From contig DJEG01000125.1 in the NCBI GenBank assembly GCA_002431305.1, positions 789 to 14,307 on the forward strand: a DNA stretch of 13,519 bases, given 5' to 3'. The position numbers and the translations under genes were made by a program. Below, one piece after another: positions 7,200 to 13,519 of the stretch; the first letter of the stretch is position 1; the number at the start of each line of letters is the position of its first letter. The DNA is from Ruminococcaceae bacterium UBA5904. GTDB taxonomy: Bacteria; Bacillota; Clostridia; Oscillospirales; Acutalibacteraceae. The notes under the pieces were generated by a model. It was not told the origin of the DNA and did not search any database. It was given only the letters and a program-made list of their open reading frames with translations.

Positions 7200-7828
7200 C
7201 AGCCGTCGTCTCCGTTTAATAAATACTCGGGGATTTTTCTGTCCTTAAAATAGAATTCGCGGTCGTGTTCGTTTATCTTTCTTGCGACTCTGCACGGATT
7301 TCCGTACGCGACGGAGTCCGCCGGGATATCCTTTGTCACAACGCTTCCCGCACCGATAACGCAGTTGTCGCCGATTGTAACGCCCGGAACGACGATAACG
7401 CCCGCACCGAGCCAACAGTTAGAGCCTATATGCACGCTCATGTTGTACTGATATGCTTTTTTTCGAAGTTCAGGCAGAACCGGATGTCCCGCCGTCGCTA
7501 TGACTACGTTAGGACCGAACATTGTGTAAGAGCCTACGTAAATATGCGTGTCGTCGACGAGAGTCAAACCGAAATTTGCGTATACATTATCCCCGAAATG
7601 GACGTGTCTGCCTCCCCAGTTTGCGTGAAGCGGCGGTTCTATATAGCAGTTTGAGCCGATTTCGGCAAACATGTCTTTGAGCATTTTCTCTCTTAATTTT
7701 AACTGAGCGGGACGCGTATTGTTAAAGTCATATAATTTATCAAGACATTGAAGCTGAATATCCATTATGCTCCTGTCGTTGGGATAATAGATTTCACACG
7801 TGTGCATTTTGTCTTTCATTTCGCTCAT
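7199..7828 (-). CDS. Sugar O-acetyltransferase, LacA/Maa hexapeptide-repeat family
   Basis: A 209-residue cytoplasmic protein close in length to galactoside and maltose acetyltransferases (about 185-205). An N-terminal helical 'Mac' region (residues about 10-65) precedes a left-handed beta-helix built from hexapeptide repeats (residues about 75-190; VHIGSNCWLGAGVIVVPGVTIGDNCVIGAGSVV). The catalytic His sits in TAGHP at residue 115, and the C-terminal YGNPCRVAR element is typical. The enzyme transfers acetyl from acetyl-CoA to a sugar hydroxyl and normally forms trimers. The start at 7828 is supported by GGAG seven bases upstream. It is the first gene of a two-gene minus-strand unit with TraX, behind an extended -10 promoter and a possible operator. 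Confidence 0.94.
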   Translation of the reverse strand: MSEMKDKMHTCEIYYPNDRSIMDIQLQCLDKLYDFNNTRPAQLKLREKMLKDMFAEIGSNCYIEPPLHANWGGRHVHFGDNVYANFGLTLVDDTHIYVGSYTMFGPNVVIATAGHPVLPELRKKAYQYNMSVHIGSNCWLGAGVIVVPGVTIGDNCVIGAGSVVTKDIPADSVAYGNPCRVARKINEHDREFYFKDRKIPEYLLNGDDG

Positions 7829-7863
7829 AATAAATCTCCGTAAACATACTGAAGGATGTGTCT

Positions 7864-7872
7864 ATTGTACCA
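7864..7872 (-). promoter_or_regulatory. Extended -10 promoter of the acetyltransferase/TraX unit
   Basis: On the minus strand TGGTACAAT gives a TGn-extended -10 about 36 bases before the ATG. There is no good -35 hexamer at the usual spacing, which fits an extended -10 promoter. Confidence 0.55.
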
Positions 7873-7892
7873 TAAGTTATGATGAAACTTTA

Positions 7893-7908
7893 TTGTCGAA
7901 TTAGACAA
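7893..7908. promoter_or_regulatory. Possible operator: inverted repeat TTGTC-N6-GACAA
   Basis: TTGTC and GACAA flank a GAATTA core; all but one opposed pair of the 16-base site is symmetric. It lies just upstream of, and touching, the -35 region of the minus-strand promoter, within the 226-base divergent region. A transcription factor site is plausible but no regulator gene is adjacent. Confidence 0.3.
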
Positions 7909-7986
7909 AGTAATACTCGAACGTTTGTTTAATGCGACGAAAAATCAATAATTAAATAATTTAATATTTTTTTAAGACTCTCTTTG

Positions 7987-7995
7987 TGATACAAT
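7987..7995 (+). promoter_or_regulatory. Extended -10 promoter of the hydrolase/ceramidase-like unit
   Basis: TGATACAAT gives an extended -10. The position 17 bases upstream is T-rich (TTTTTT at 7967-7972), a poor -35. The start codon is about 60 bases downstream. Confidence 0.5.
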
Positions 7996-8054
7996 TAATA
8001 AGGTATTTTTTTTCGGGATATATTTTCCGGCTTTGACAGGGAGGATTATTTACC

Positions 8055-8993
8055 ATGATAAGTCTCAGCAGAAATTACAGTATTGAATCGAATTCGCACC
8101 TTGCCGAACTCAACGTTATGTCTTACTATTCGGCTACTCAGCTTGACGTCAAGGGCATTGTTCAGATATGTCACGGCATGGCGGAGCATCTTGAGAGATA
8201 TGAGGAGTTTATCGATTTTCTTACCTCGTCCGGCTATGTCGTATTCATTCACGACCATTTAGGTCACGGCAAGAGTGTAAAAAATGACGGCGAACTCGGC
8301 TATTTCGGCGAGAAAGACGGATATAAAACGCTCGTTAACGACGTAAAGCTCGTTACCGACCTTGCAAAGGACAAATATCCCGAGCTTCCCGTATTCCTGT
8401 TTGGGCACTCCATGGGTTCTTTTATTGCAAGATACTATACGGAGCTTTATTCCGCAGGAATTAAGGGCGCTGTTTTCTGCGGTACCGCAGGACCAAATCC
8501 CGGCGCTAAGGTCGGAGTTATGCTTGCAAATTTGATTATAAAGCAGAAAGGCTCTCATTACAGGTCGAAACTTATAGATAAAATCGCGTTCGGCTCGTAC
8601 AACAAAAGATGCCGTCCGCAGAGAACGCCTTTTGACTGGCTCACTACGGACAATGCGATTGTTGATAAATATATTGAGGACAAATACTGCGGATTCCTTT
8701 TCACCGCCGCGGGTTACAGAGACCTGTTCAACCTCCTTATAACCGTAAACCGCCCCGAGTGGTTCACGTCGTTTAATAACGATTTTCCCGTACTCCTCAT
8801 TGCGGGCGAGGACGACCCCGTAGGCTCGTACGGCGCGGGAGTTAAGAAAGTATATGATTCTCTTGTTTCTGCAGGACATACGAATGTTGAGATGAAGCTT
8901 TATCCCGGCGACAGACACGAGATATTAAACGAGTCTGATAAAAAGGACGTTTTTGCCGACGTTCTCAAGTGGCTTGAAAAAACAAACAAATAA
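8055..8993 (+). CDS. Alpha/beta hydrolase, monoacylglycerol-lipase-like (serine aminopeptidase S33 / Hydrolase_4 family)
   Basis: A 312-residue cytoplasmic protein with no signal peptide. The fold is marked by IVQICHGMAEHLERY at 35-49, where HGM-E-H-RY is typical of monoacylglycerol lipase/lysophospholipase-like enzymes and forms the oxyanion region. The catalytic triad is readable: Ser119 in GHSMGS, Asp254 (or Asp253) in IAGEDDPVG, and His288 in GDRHEILNE. Residues about 145-235 form the lid. Such enzymes hydrolyse monoacylglycerols, lysophospholipids or other carboxylic esters. AGGGAGG at 8038-8044 places the start at 8055. Twenty-four bases separate it from the ceramidase-like gene, and no terminator lies between, so the two are one operon, possibly working on the same acyl or amide lipid. 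Confidence 0.92.
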   Translation: MISLSRNYSIESNSHLAELNVMSYYSATQLDVKGIVQICHGMAEHLERYEEFIDFLTSSGYVVFIHDHLGHGKSVKNDGELGYFGEKDGYKTLVNDVKLVTDLAKDKYPELPVFLFGHSMGSFIARYYTELYSAGIKGAVFCGTAGPNPGAKVGVMLANLIIKQKGSHYRSKLIDKIAFGSYNKRCRPQRTPFDWLTTDNAIVDKYIEDKYCGFLFTAAGYRDLFNLLITVNRPEWFTSFNNDFPVLLIAGEDDPVGSYGAGVKKVYDSLVSAGHTNVEMKLYPGDRHEILNESDKKDVFADVLKWLEKTNK

Positions 8994-9017
8994 TTATAAA
9001 AGAGGTTATATATATCA

Positions 9018-10445
9018 ATGGACATTGCAGATCTTGCGGCTAAGGCTGCGTTGAAGTTCACGTCCTCGAACGGCAGAAAACTTCAGAAAAAGACGAGTAC
9101 ACCGGCTATTCCCAAGGCTGACCCCGTTTATATTAAGAATGATAAAAACGACGGATTTTCGTGCGGTTTCGCTATGGCGGAGGTTATGCCCGCAGATGTT
9201 ACGGCGAAAAAGTACTGGATGGCGGGTTACAAAATGGGAAACCTCGTCACGGGCGTTTACGACCCCACGACGGTCAGAGCAATGTGGCTTGACTGTAAGG
9301 GCAATGAGGGTATTTTGCTCGTCAGCTGTGATATTATCGGTCTTACAGGTCACGACGTTAACGAGATAAGAGCCTCGCTCTCCGATTTTTGCAGAGAGTC
9401 GGGATGTAAATACATAGATATAAGCTGTACTCATACGCATGCCGGTATCGACACCGTCGGTTACTGGGGCAAACTTCCGAGAACCGGACTTGATAAGGCT
9501 TATATGGCTAAGCTCTTTGCAAGTATTAAGGACGTGTGTATTAAGGCTTATAAGGACAGAAAACCCGGTAAGCTTTATATGGGTTATATTCACGTTCCCG
9601 ACGCGATAAACGACGGCAGAGCTCCGTATGTTGTTAACGATAAATTATCAAGACTCCGTTTTGTTCCCGACGACGGCTCGACGGAAACGTGGTTTATGAA
9701 TTACTCGGCGCATCCGAACACTATGGGCGGAGCAAATTCAAAAATCAGCGCGGACTATCCGTATTTTATGAGAGAAAAGATCAACGAGTCAAAGAAAGTC
9801 AACGTTCTTTTTGCCGTCGGCGCAATAGCTGCTGCGAATATAGCCGATCTTGACGAGGACAGATACGAGAGAACGAAAAAGGGCGGAGAAATGCTCGGCG
9901 AGGCGGCTTTGAAAATTGACAACGACGTTGAACTCGATTCGTCAATCTCGTTCATTTCTCAGAGATATTACGCACCTATTGATAACTGCATTCTAGCGCT
10001 TATGCCTATATTAAAGGTCTGCACGTCGGATAAATTTCCGTACCCCGGATGCAATGTCGGCATCGCTCTGAGAACCGAAATGACGTACATGAAAATAGGC
10101 AGTCAGAAGATACTTATATTCCCCGGCGAGCTTTTCTGCGAGCTTGTATACGGCGGTTACGCCTCGGCGGAGGATTCGGCTACGGGACTCGGACCCGAGA
10201 TAAATCCCGAACCTCTTGCCGAGATATGCGGGGACGATTCGCTTATGGTATTCGGCGTGTCGAACGACATGACGGGCTACGTGGTCGCTCCCAATGACTT
10301 CGTTCTTCATCCCACGCAGGCGTATCTTTCGAGCGTTCACGACAGATTCGACAGAAATCATTACCACGAGACAAATTCGCTTGGCAAGGATATCTGCTTT
10401 ACCGTCGAGAGAGTGTTCAGAGACCTCGTCGAAAGACTTAAATAA
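9018..10445 (+). CDS. Neutral/alkaline non-lysosomal ceramidase-fold protein, nucleophile motif altered
   Basis: A 475-residue protein resembling the N-terminal catalytic domain of neutral ceramidases (amidases splitting N-acyl-sphingosine). Family features: TGVYDPTTVRAMWLD then ILLVSCDIIGL at 78-108; the metal motif SCTHTHAG with His139 and His141; NYSAHPNTMG with His232; Glu371 in FPGELFCEL; and Tyr421 in SNDMTGYVVAPNDF. These match in order the zinc ligands of Pseudomonas ceramidase (two His, Glu, Tyr). In that enzyme the nucleophilic Ser lies in a D-V-S-P-N motif; the corresponding stretch here reads VGAIAAANIAD (267-277), without Ser or Pro. The true chemistry may therefore differ, for example a metal-activated hydrolase. 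No signal peptide or C-terminal Ig-like domain is present, unlike secreted ceramidases (650 or more residues). The ATG follows AGAGGT at 9001-9006. Fold assignment is fairly sure; substrate is not. Confidence 0.78.
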   Translation: MDIADLAAKAALKFTSSNGRKLQKKTSTPAIPKADPVYIKNDKNDGFSCGFAMAEVMPADVTAKKYWMAGYKMGNLVTGVYDPTTVRAMWLDCKGNEGILLVSCDIIGLTGHDVNEIRASLSDFCRESGCKYIDISCTHTHAGIDTVGYWGKLPRTGLDKAYMAKLFASIKDVCIKAYKDRKPGKLYMGYIHVPDAINDGRAPYVVNDKLSRLRFVPDDGSTETWFMNYSAHPNTMGGANSKISADYPYFMREKINESKKVNVLFAVGAIAAANIADLDEDRYERTKKGGEMLGEAALKIDNDVELDSSISFISQRYYAPIDNCILALMPILKVCTSDKFPYPGCNVGIALRTEMTYMKIGSQKILIFPGELFCELVYGGYASAEDSATGLGPEINPEPLAEICGDDSLMVFGVSNDMTGYVVAPNDFVLHPTQAYLSSVHDRFDRNHYHETNSLGKDICFTVERVFRDLVERLK

Positions 10446-10457
10446 TTTGTTTATAAC

Positions 10458-10497
10458 AAAAACGGTTTGCTGATGTTGAACTGCAAGCCGTTTTTTT
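10458..10497 (+). terminator. Rho-independent terminator after the ceramidase-like gene
   Basis: AACGGTTTGC (10461-10470) pairs with GCAAGCCG (10483-10490) and following T residues, with one G-U pair. A 12-nt loop separates the arms and seven T residues (10491-10497) follow; preceding A residues extend the stem. Confidence 0.9.
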
Positions 10498-10500
10498 GTG

Positions 10501-10529
10501 TTGAAAATCATATGTATATATGATAAAAT
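10501..10529 (+). promoter_or_regulatory. Sigma-A promoter of rarA
   Basis: TTGAAA (10501-10506), exactly 17 bases, then TAAAAT (10524-10529) with TGA in front (extended -10). It begins immediately after the preceding terminator. Confidence 0.8.
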
Positions 10530-10559
10530 TAAATTGAAAAAAACAATCATATACATTAC

Positions 10560-10564
10560 GGAGG
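10560..10564 (+). promoter_or_regulatory. Ribosome binding site deciding the rarA start
   Basis: GGAGG eight bases before GTG 10573. The upstream in-frame GTG at 10498 would start transcription-unit coding inside the promoter and adds 25 Lys/Ile-rich residues foreign to the family. Confidence 0.85.
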
Positions 10565-10572
10565 AAAAGAAA

Positions 10573-11859
10573 GTGGCTCAGCCTCTTGCGGACAGGATAA
10601 GACCATCGACTCTTGACGAAACGGTCGGTCAGCGGCACCTTATCGGCGAAAACGCCCCGCTTAGGAATATCATAGAGAGCGGAGAGATTCCGAATATGAT
10701 ATTCTACGGTCCGTCGGGAGTCGGTAAAACGACCGTCGCTCGGATTATAGCGGACTCGGCGGATAAAAAATTATATAAGTTAAACGGCACGAGCGCGTCC
10801 ATTTCCGACATACGCGATATCGTTTCGCAGATAGACACGTTTCACGCGCGCAACGGAATTCTGCTCTACCTTGACGAGATTCAGTATTTTAATAAAAAAC
10901 AGCAGCAGTCTCTTCTTGAATACATTGAGAACGGTTCGATAACGCTTATAGCCTCGACTACGGAAAATCCGTATTTTTACGTATATTCCGCGGTTTTGAG
11001 CCGTTCGACGGTTTTTGAATTCAAAACGGTAACGCCTGAGGATATCGTTCCTGCGATTGAACGCGCGTTCTCGGTTATGGCTCATGATTTAAAATGTGAG
11101 CTCGACATTGAGGACGGCGTTATCAAGCACATTTCCTACGGGTGCGGGGGCGACGTCAGAAAGGCGATTAATACCGTCGAACTGCTGTGTTTGAGCTCAA
11201 AAACGCCTAAGGAGGGTGAAAAACGCGTTATTTCGATGTCGAACGCTCTGACTTTGACGCAGAAAACGTCCCTTAGATACGATAAGGAGGGCGACGAGCA
11301 TTACGACCTCGTATCGGCTTATCAGAAGTCTATGCGCGGTTCGGATGCGAACGCCGCGGTTCACTATCTCGCGCGGATTCTGGAGGCGGGCGACCTTGCC
11401 TCTGCGTGCAGACGGCTTCTTGTCTGCGCGTGCGAGGATGTAGGACTTGCGTACCCGATGATTATTCCGATAGTAAAATCGGCGGTCGATATAGCTTTGC
11501 AGGTAGGACTGCCCGAGGCTCGTATTCCTCTTGCCGACGCAGTTATTCTCGTGTGCAATTCGCCTAAGTCGAATTCCGCATACGAGGCGATTAATTCGGC
11601 TTCGGCTGACCTTAAAAACGGCAAATACGGTCCCGTGCCGAGACAGCTTCAGAATATGCATTACGACGGAGCCGACGCAAAGGTGAAGGGACAGTTTTAT
11701 AAGTACCCGCACGCGTTCGAAAATCACTGGGTTGAACAGCAGTATCTGCCCGACATTATCAAAGATACCGTCTATTATGAATTCGGCGATAATAAGAACG
11801 AGCAGGCGGCGAAAGAATATTGGGACAAAATAAAAAACAGGAGCGGTAAAAAAAAATGA
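10573..11859 (+). CDS. rarA: Replication-associated recombination protein A (RarA/MgsA), AAA+ ATPase
   Basis: A 428-residue clamp-loader-like AAA+ ATPase that acts at stalled replication forks; the length fits the family (420-450). The N-terminus PLADRIRPSTLDETVGQRHL is the classical RarA opening. Walker A GPSGVGKT is at 46-53, Walker B LLYLDEIQYF at 97-106 (usually DEIHRF), the sensor-1 region is ASTTENPYF at 127-135, and sensor 2 sits in GGDVRKAIN at 192-200. The C-terminal half holds the tetramerisation region, with KSMRGSDANAAVHYLARIL and the Cys-containing ACEDVGLAYP segment. The GTG start is set by GGAGG at 10560-10564. The stop overlaps the next gene's start (ATGA at 11856-11859). Confidence 0.95.
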   Translation: MAQPLADRIRPSTLDETVGQRHLIGENAPLRNIIESGEIPNMIFYGPSGVGKTTVARIIADSADKKLYKLNGTSASISDIRDIVSQIDTFHARNGILLYLDEIQYFNKKQQQSLLEYIENGSITLIASTTENPYFYVYSAVLSRSTVFEFKTVTPEDIVPAIERAFSVMAHDLKCELDIEDGVIKHISYGCGGDVRKAINTVELLCLSSKTPKEGEKRVISMSNALTLTQKTSLRYDKEGDEHYDLVSAYQKSMRGSDANAAVHYLARILEAGDLASACRRLLVCACEDVGLAYPMIIPIVKSAVDIALQVGLPEARIPLADAVILVCNSPKSNSAYEAINSASADLKNGKYGPVPRQLQNMHYDGADAKVKGQFYKYPHAFENHWVEQQYLPDIIKDTVYYEFGDNKNEQAAKEYWDKIKNRSGKKK

Positions 11860-12725
11860 AGTATTCCGTAAGCATGTACAGCTATTCACAGCTGACCTCG
11901 TCGGGTAAAAAAACGCTTGAAGAGTGTATTCTTCTTGCAAAGGAGCAGGGCTTCGACGGCGTTGAATTTGTAGATATCGACCCGCCCGAGGGTATGAGCG
12001 AAATTGAATATGCGAAAATTTTAAAAGAAAAATGCGATAAGGCGGGACTTGAAGTTTCAAGCTATACCGTCGGCGCGGATTTTATAAACGGTTCGGACGG
12101 AAATCTCGAAAAGGAAATCGAAAGAGTCAGGAAAAAAGTCGATATTGCGGAAGTTCTCGGCGTTAAAGTTATGCGTCACGACGCGACCGGCGGATTCAGC
12201 AGGGGCAAACGCGGATATAAAGGCTTTGACGACGCTCTGCCCTCGCTTGTAAGGGGATGCCGTGAGGTTACCGCTTATGCGAAGACAAAGGGTATTAAAA
12301 CGACCGTCGAAAATCACGGATTTTTCTCTCAGGAGAGCAGACGTGTGGAAAAACTCGTAAATTCCGTTGCGGACGAAAACTTCGGACTTCTTGTTGACAT
12401 AGGAAATTTTGCATGCGCGGACGAGAGCAGTATTGAGGCTGTCGGCAGACTCGCGCCGTACGCATTTCATGTTCACGCAAAGGATTTTTATGTAAGAAGC
12501 GGTAACTCGCCGTTTTTTGCGGACGGATTCTTTAAGACGAGAGGGGGAACGTATTTAAGAGGTGCGATAATCGGTCACGGGGATATTCCCGTATATCAAT
12601 GTGTTCACACACTCATGTCCGAGGGCTATGACGGATGGATAACCGTCGAATTCGAGGGTATGGAGGACTGCGAAAAGGGTGTTTTATCAGGACTTAAGTC
12701 TCTTAAGAGAATGATAGAAAATTGA
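11856..12725 (+). CDS. Sugar phosphate isomerase/epimerase-like TIM-barrel protein (AP endonuclease family 2 fold)
   Basis: A 289-residue cytoplasmic protein of the xylose-isomerase-like TIM-barrel superfamily, which includes IolE/IolI, hydroxypyruvate isomerase and sugar epimerases. Evidence: SYSQLTS near the first strand, GFDGVEFVDID at 32-42, VENHGFF with Glu152, LLVDIGNF with Asp181, FHVHAKD with His207, and ITVEFEG with Glu265 or Glu267; Glu-Asp-His-Glu is the divalent-metal set of the family. It overlaps rarA by four bases with AGGAG at 11839-11843, so it is co-transcribed with a DNA repair gene without an obvious functional tie. It could be a 2-keto-inosose or keto-sugar enzyme; the exact substrate is not readable from sequence. 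Confidence 0.88.
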   Translation: MKYSVSMYSYSQLTSSGKKTLEECILLAKEQGFDGVEFVDIDPPEGMSEIEYAKILKEKCDKAGLEVSSYTVGADFINGSDGNLEKEIERVRKKVDIAEVLGVKVMRHDATGGFSRGKRGYKGFDDALPSLVRGCREVTAYAKTKGIKTTVENHGFFSQESRRVEKLVNSVADENFGLLVDIGNFACADESSIEAVGRLAPYAFHVHAKDFYVRSGNSPFFADGFFKTRGGTYLRGAIIGHGDIPVYQCVHTLMSEGYDGWITVEFEGMEDCEKGVLSGLKSLKRMIEN

Positions 12726-12787
12726 CAGCTTTTCAATGCAAATGTTGCCAACTTGTGTATAAAGTATAAATAAACAGGCTCAAATCA

Positions 12788-12824
12788 AGAAAATATGTTA
12801 ATAGGATAATATTTTCTGTTTTTT
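12788..12824 (+). terminator. AT-rich rho-independent terminator after the isomerase gene
   Basis: AGAAAATAT (12788-12796) pairs with ATATTTTCT (12809-12817) around a 12-nt loop, with six T residues at 12819-12824. The stem is nearly all A-U, so termination may be partial. Confidence 0.6.
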
Positions 12825-12828
12825 AATC

Positions 12829-12857
12829 TTGACATTCGCTTCATTTTGTTGTAAATT
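12829..12857 (+). promoter_or_regulatory. Strong sigma-A promoter of the surface protein gene
   Basis: A consensus -35 TTGACA (12829-12834), a 17-nt spacer and TAAATT (12852-12857). It leaves a leader of about 70 bases that contains a small hairpin (CAT-GGAT 12896-12903 with ATCC-ATG 12911-12917) right before the AAAGGGG ribosome site at 12918-12924. Confidence 0.8.
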
Positions 12858-12934
12858 TAATACAAGCAGTTTTTTAATTATTAAAAACATGAAATCATTG
12901 GATAGTTGGAATCCATGAAAGGGGTAAACTTTTT

Positions 12935-13519
12935 ATGAAAAAATACTACGAGTACGACGCACCCGTTCTCACAAAGCTTTTGTCCGTGGTCGCAGTTATC
13001 GCTATCTGCGTTTCCATGGCGACGAGCGCGCTGTGCTGTTACAAAGTAGCTTCCATGCAGACGGGCACTGCAGCTGTTGTTGACAACGGTTCGAACTCTT
13101 CGACCGGTCAGAACGGTAACAATTCACAGAATACCACGCCGACTCCTACGCAGGATAACACGAAGACTCCTACCGACGGAAACAATTCTCAGACTTCTAC
13201 CGACGGAAACAACTCTGAGACTCCCGCAGACGGAAATGACAATGCCGCCGCAGGCGGACTTGAGGGGCTTTCGACTAACGAAGAGATCCTTGCAAAGTAC
13301 ACCGAAGTTATGAATCAGGCTAAAAAAGATAAGCCCGCTTTCAAAAAGGTTGAGTTCCAGTCTCTTCCCTCCGAGTTCCGTAACCTCGGTACTCTCGGTA
13401 ACGTTATTCTTCCCATTGCAGAGGGATTCATGACTACCGAGGAAAAGGCAAAGGCCGATCCCCAGGTTAAAGAGGCTGGTTCAGACATGCACTCATGGCC
13501 CGTAACAGGTCATGACACC
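12935..13519 (+). CDS. Membrane-anchored extracytoplasmic protein with Asn/Thr/Ser-rich linker, 3' end missing
   Basis: The frame is open from ATG 12935 to the window edge (195 codons). Residues 1-13 are a short cytoplasmic head (MKKYYEYDAPVLT). Residues about 14-40 are a hydrophobic signal-anchor (LLSVVAVIAICVSMATSALCC); there is no canonical lipobox, so a transmembrane anchor is more likely than a lipoprotein. Residues about 45-108 are a low-complexity spacer rich in Asn, Thr, Ser, Asp and Gly with TPTDGNNSQ-type repeats. From about 113 a folded region begins (STNEEILAKYTEVMNQAKKDKPAFKKVEFQSL), a pattern that I associate with uncharacterised exported proteins of Ruminococcaceae, though I cannot name a domain. 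Codon use resembles the neighbours. Function unknown; it is probably highly expressed, given its promoter. Confidence 0.8.
   Translation, partial: MKKYYEYDAPVLTKLLSVVAVIAICVSMATSALCCYKVASMQTGTAAVVDNGSNSSTGQNGNNSQNTTPTPTQDNTKTPTDGNNSQTSTDGNNSETPADGNDNAAAGGLEGLSTNEEILAKYTEVMNQAKKDKPAFKKVEFQSLPSEFRNLGTLGNVILPIAEGFMTTEEKAKADPQVKEAGSDMHSWPVTGHDT
13166..13246 (+). repeat. Three tandem 27-bp coding repeats in the linker of the surface protein
   Basis: Units at 13166-13192, 13193-13219 and 13220-13246 encode T-[PS]-T-D-G-N-N-S-[QE]; the first two are nearly identical in DNA and the third is degraded. A related half-unit lies just upstream (from 13142). Such in-frame repeats can expand or contract and vary linker length between strains. 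Confidence 0.75.

Noticed and set aside
8259..8918. A 219-codon minus-strand open frame opposite the alpha/beta hydrolase
   Set aside because: The plus-strand protein has a complete catalytic triad; the antisense frame has no family features.
11197..12060. A 287-codon minus-strand open frame across rarA and the isomerase gene
   Set aside because: It is rich in Arg, Ser and Phe without a domain, spans two real genes, and has no convincing ribosome site; treated as a shadow frame.
12722..12727. TTGACA at the end of the isomerase gene as a promoter -35
   Set aside because: No -10 hexamer lies at 16-18 bases; the TATAAA sequences downstream are at the wrong distance, and a better promoter exists at 12829.
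13077..13313. A 78-codon frame in the +1 register of the surface protein linker, rich in Arg, Leu and Thr
   Set aside because: It is an alternative reading of the repeat DNA; the frame starting at ATG 12935 has a ribosome site, a signal-anchor and runs open to the edge.
1..13519. CRISPR arrays, tRNA or rRNA genes, insertion sequences
   Set aside because: No spaced direct repeats, cloverleaf-type tRNA sequence, rRNA segment or transposase was seen in either strand.

Overview
The window looks like a chromosomal segment of a low-to-mid-GC anaerobic Firmicute, most likely a gut or rumen Clostridia (Oscillospirales/Ruminococcus type). The pointers are the strong GGAGG ribosome sites, sigma-A promoters with extended -10 elements, a clostridial-type multi-S1-domain ribosomal protein S1, a 4Fe-4S old-yellow-enzyme reductase and an oxygen-sensitive type of dehydratase (aconitase X). 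Species assignment is inference. No tRNA, rRNA, CRISPR array, insertion sequence or phage gene was seen.

Layout: (1) 2-772, the 3' end of a ribosomal protein S1 gene, closed by a strong terminator. (2) 888-2028, a two-gene unit: a hypoxanthine/uracil-DNA glycosylase-family repair enzyme and a YwqG-like DUF1963 protein. (3) 2069-6353, a promoter followed by a three-gene operon: an FMN/FAD/4Fe-4S ene-reductase, then the aconitase X large and small subunits. It ends in a structured RNA region with a possible 18-codon ORF and a terminator. (4) 6435-7828 on the minus strand, a translationally coupled pair: a hexapeptide-repeat sugar O-acetyltransferase and a TraX-family membrane protein. A bidirectional terminator separates it from the aconitase X operon. 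(5) 8055-10445, a monoacylglycerol-lipase-like hydrolase and a neutral-ceramidase-fold protein that appears to lack the family's nucleophilic serine. (6) 10573-12725, rarA overlapping a sugar-phosphate isomerase/epimerase-like TIM-barrel gene by 4 bases. (7) 12829-13519, a strong promoter and the 5' part of a membrane-anchored surface protein with an Asn/Thr/Ser-rich repeat linker, cut by the window edge.

The most interesting candidate system is the ene-reductase plus aconitase X operon. Aconitase X enzymes dehydrate hydroxy acids to unsaturated products, and the old-yellow-enzyme/2,4-dienoyl-CoA reductase family reduces activated C=C bonds. Together they would make a two-step reductive dehydroxylation module of unknown substrate. 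Second are the compact RNA fold overlapping the terminator at the end of that operon, and the lipase-like/ceramidase-like pair with an altered active site.
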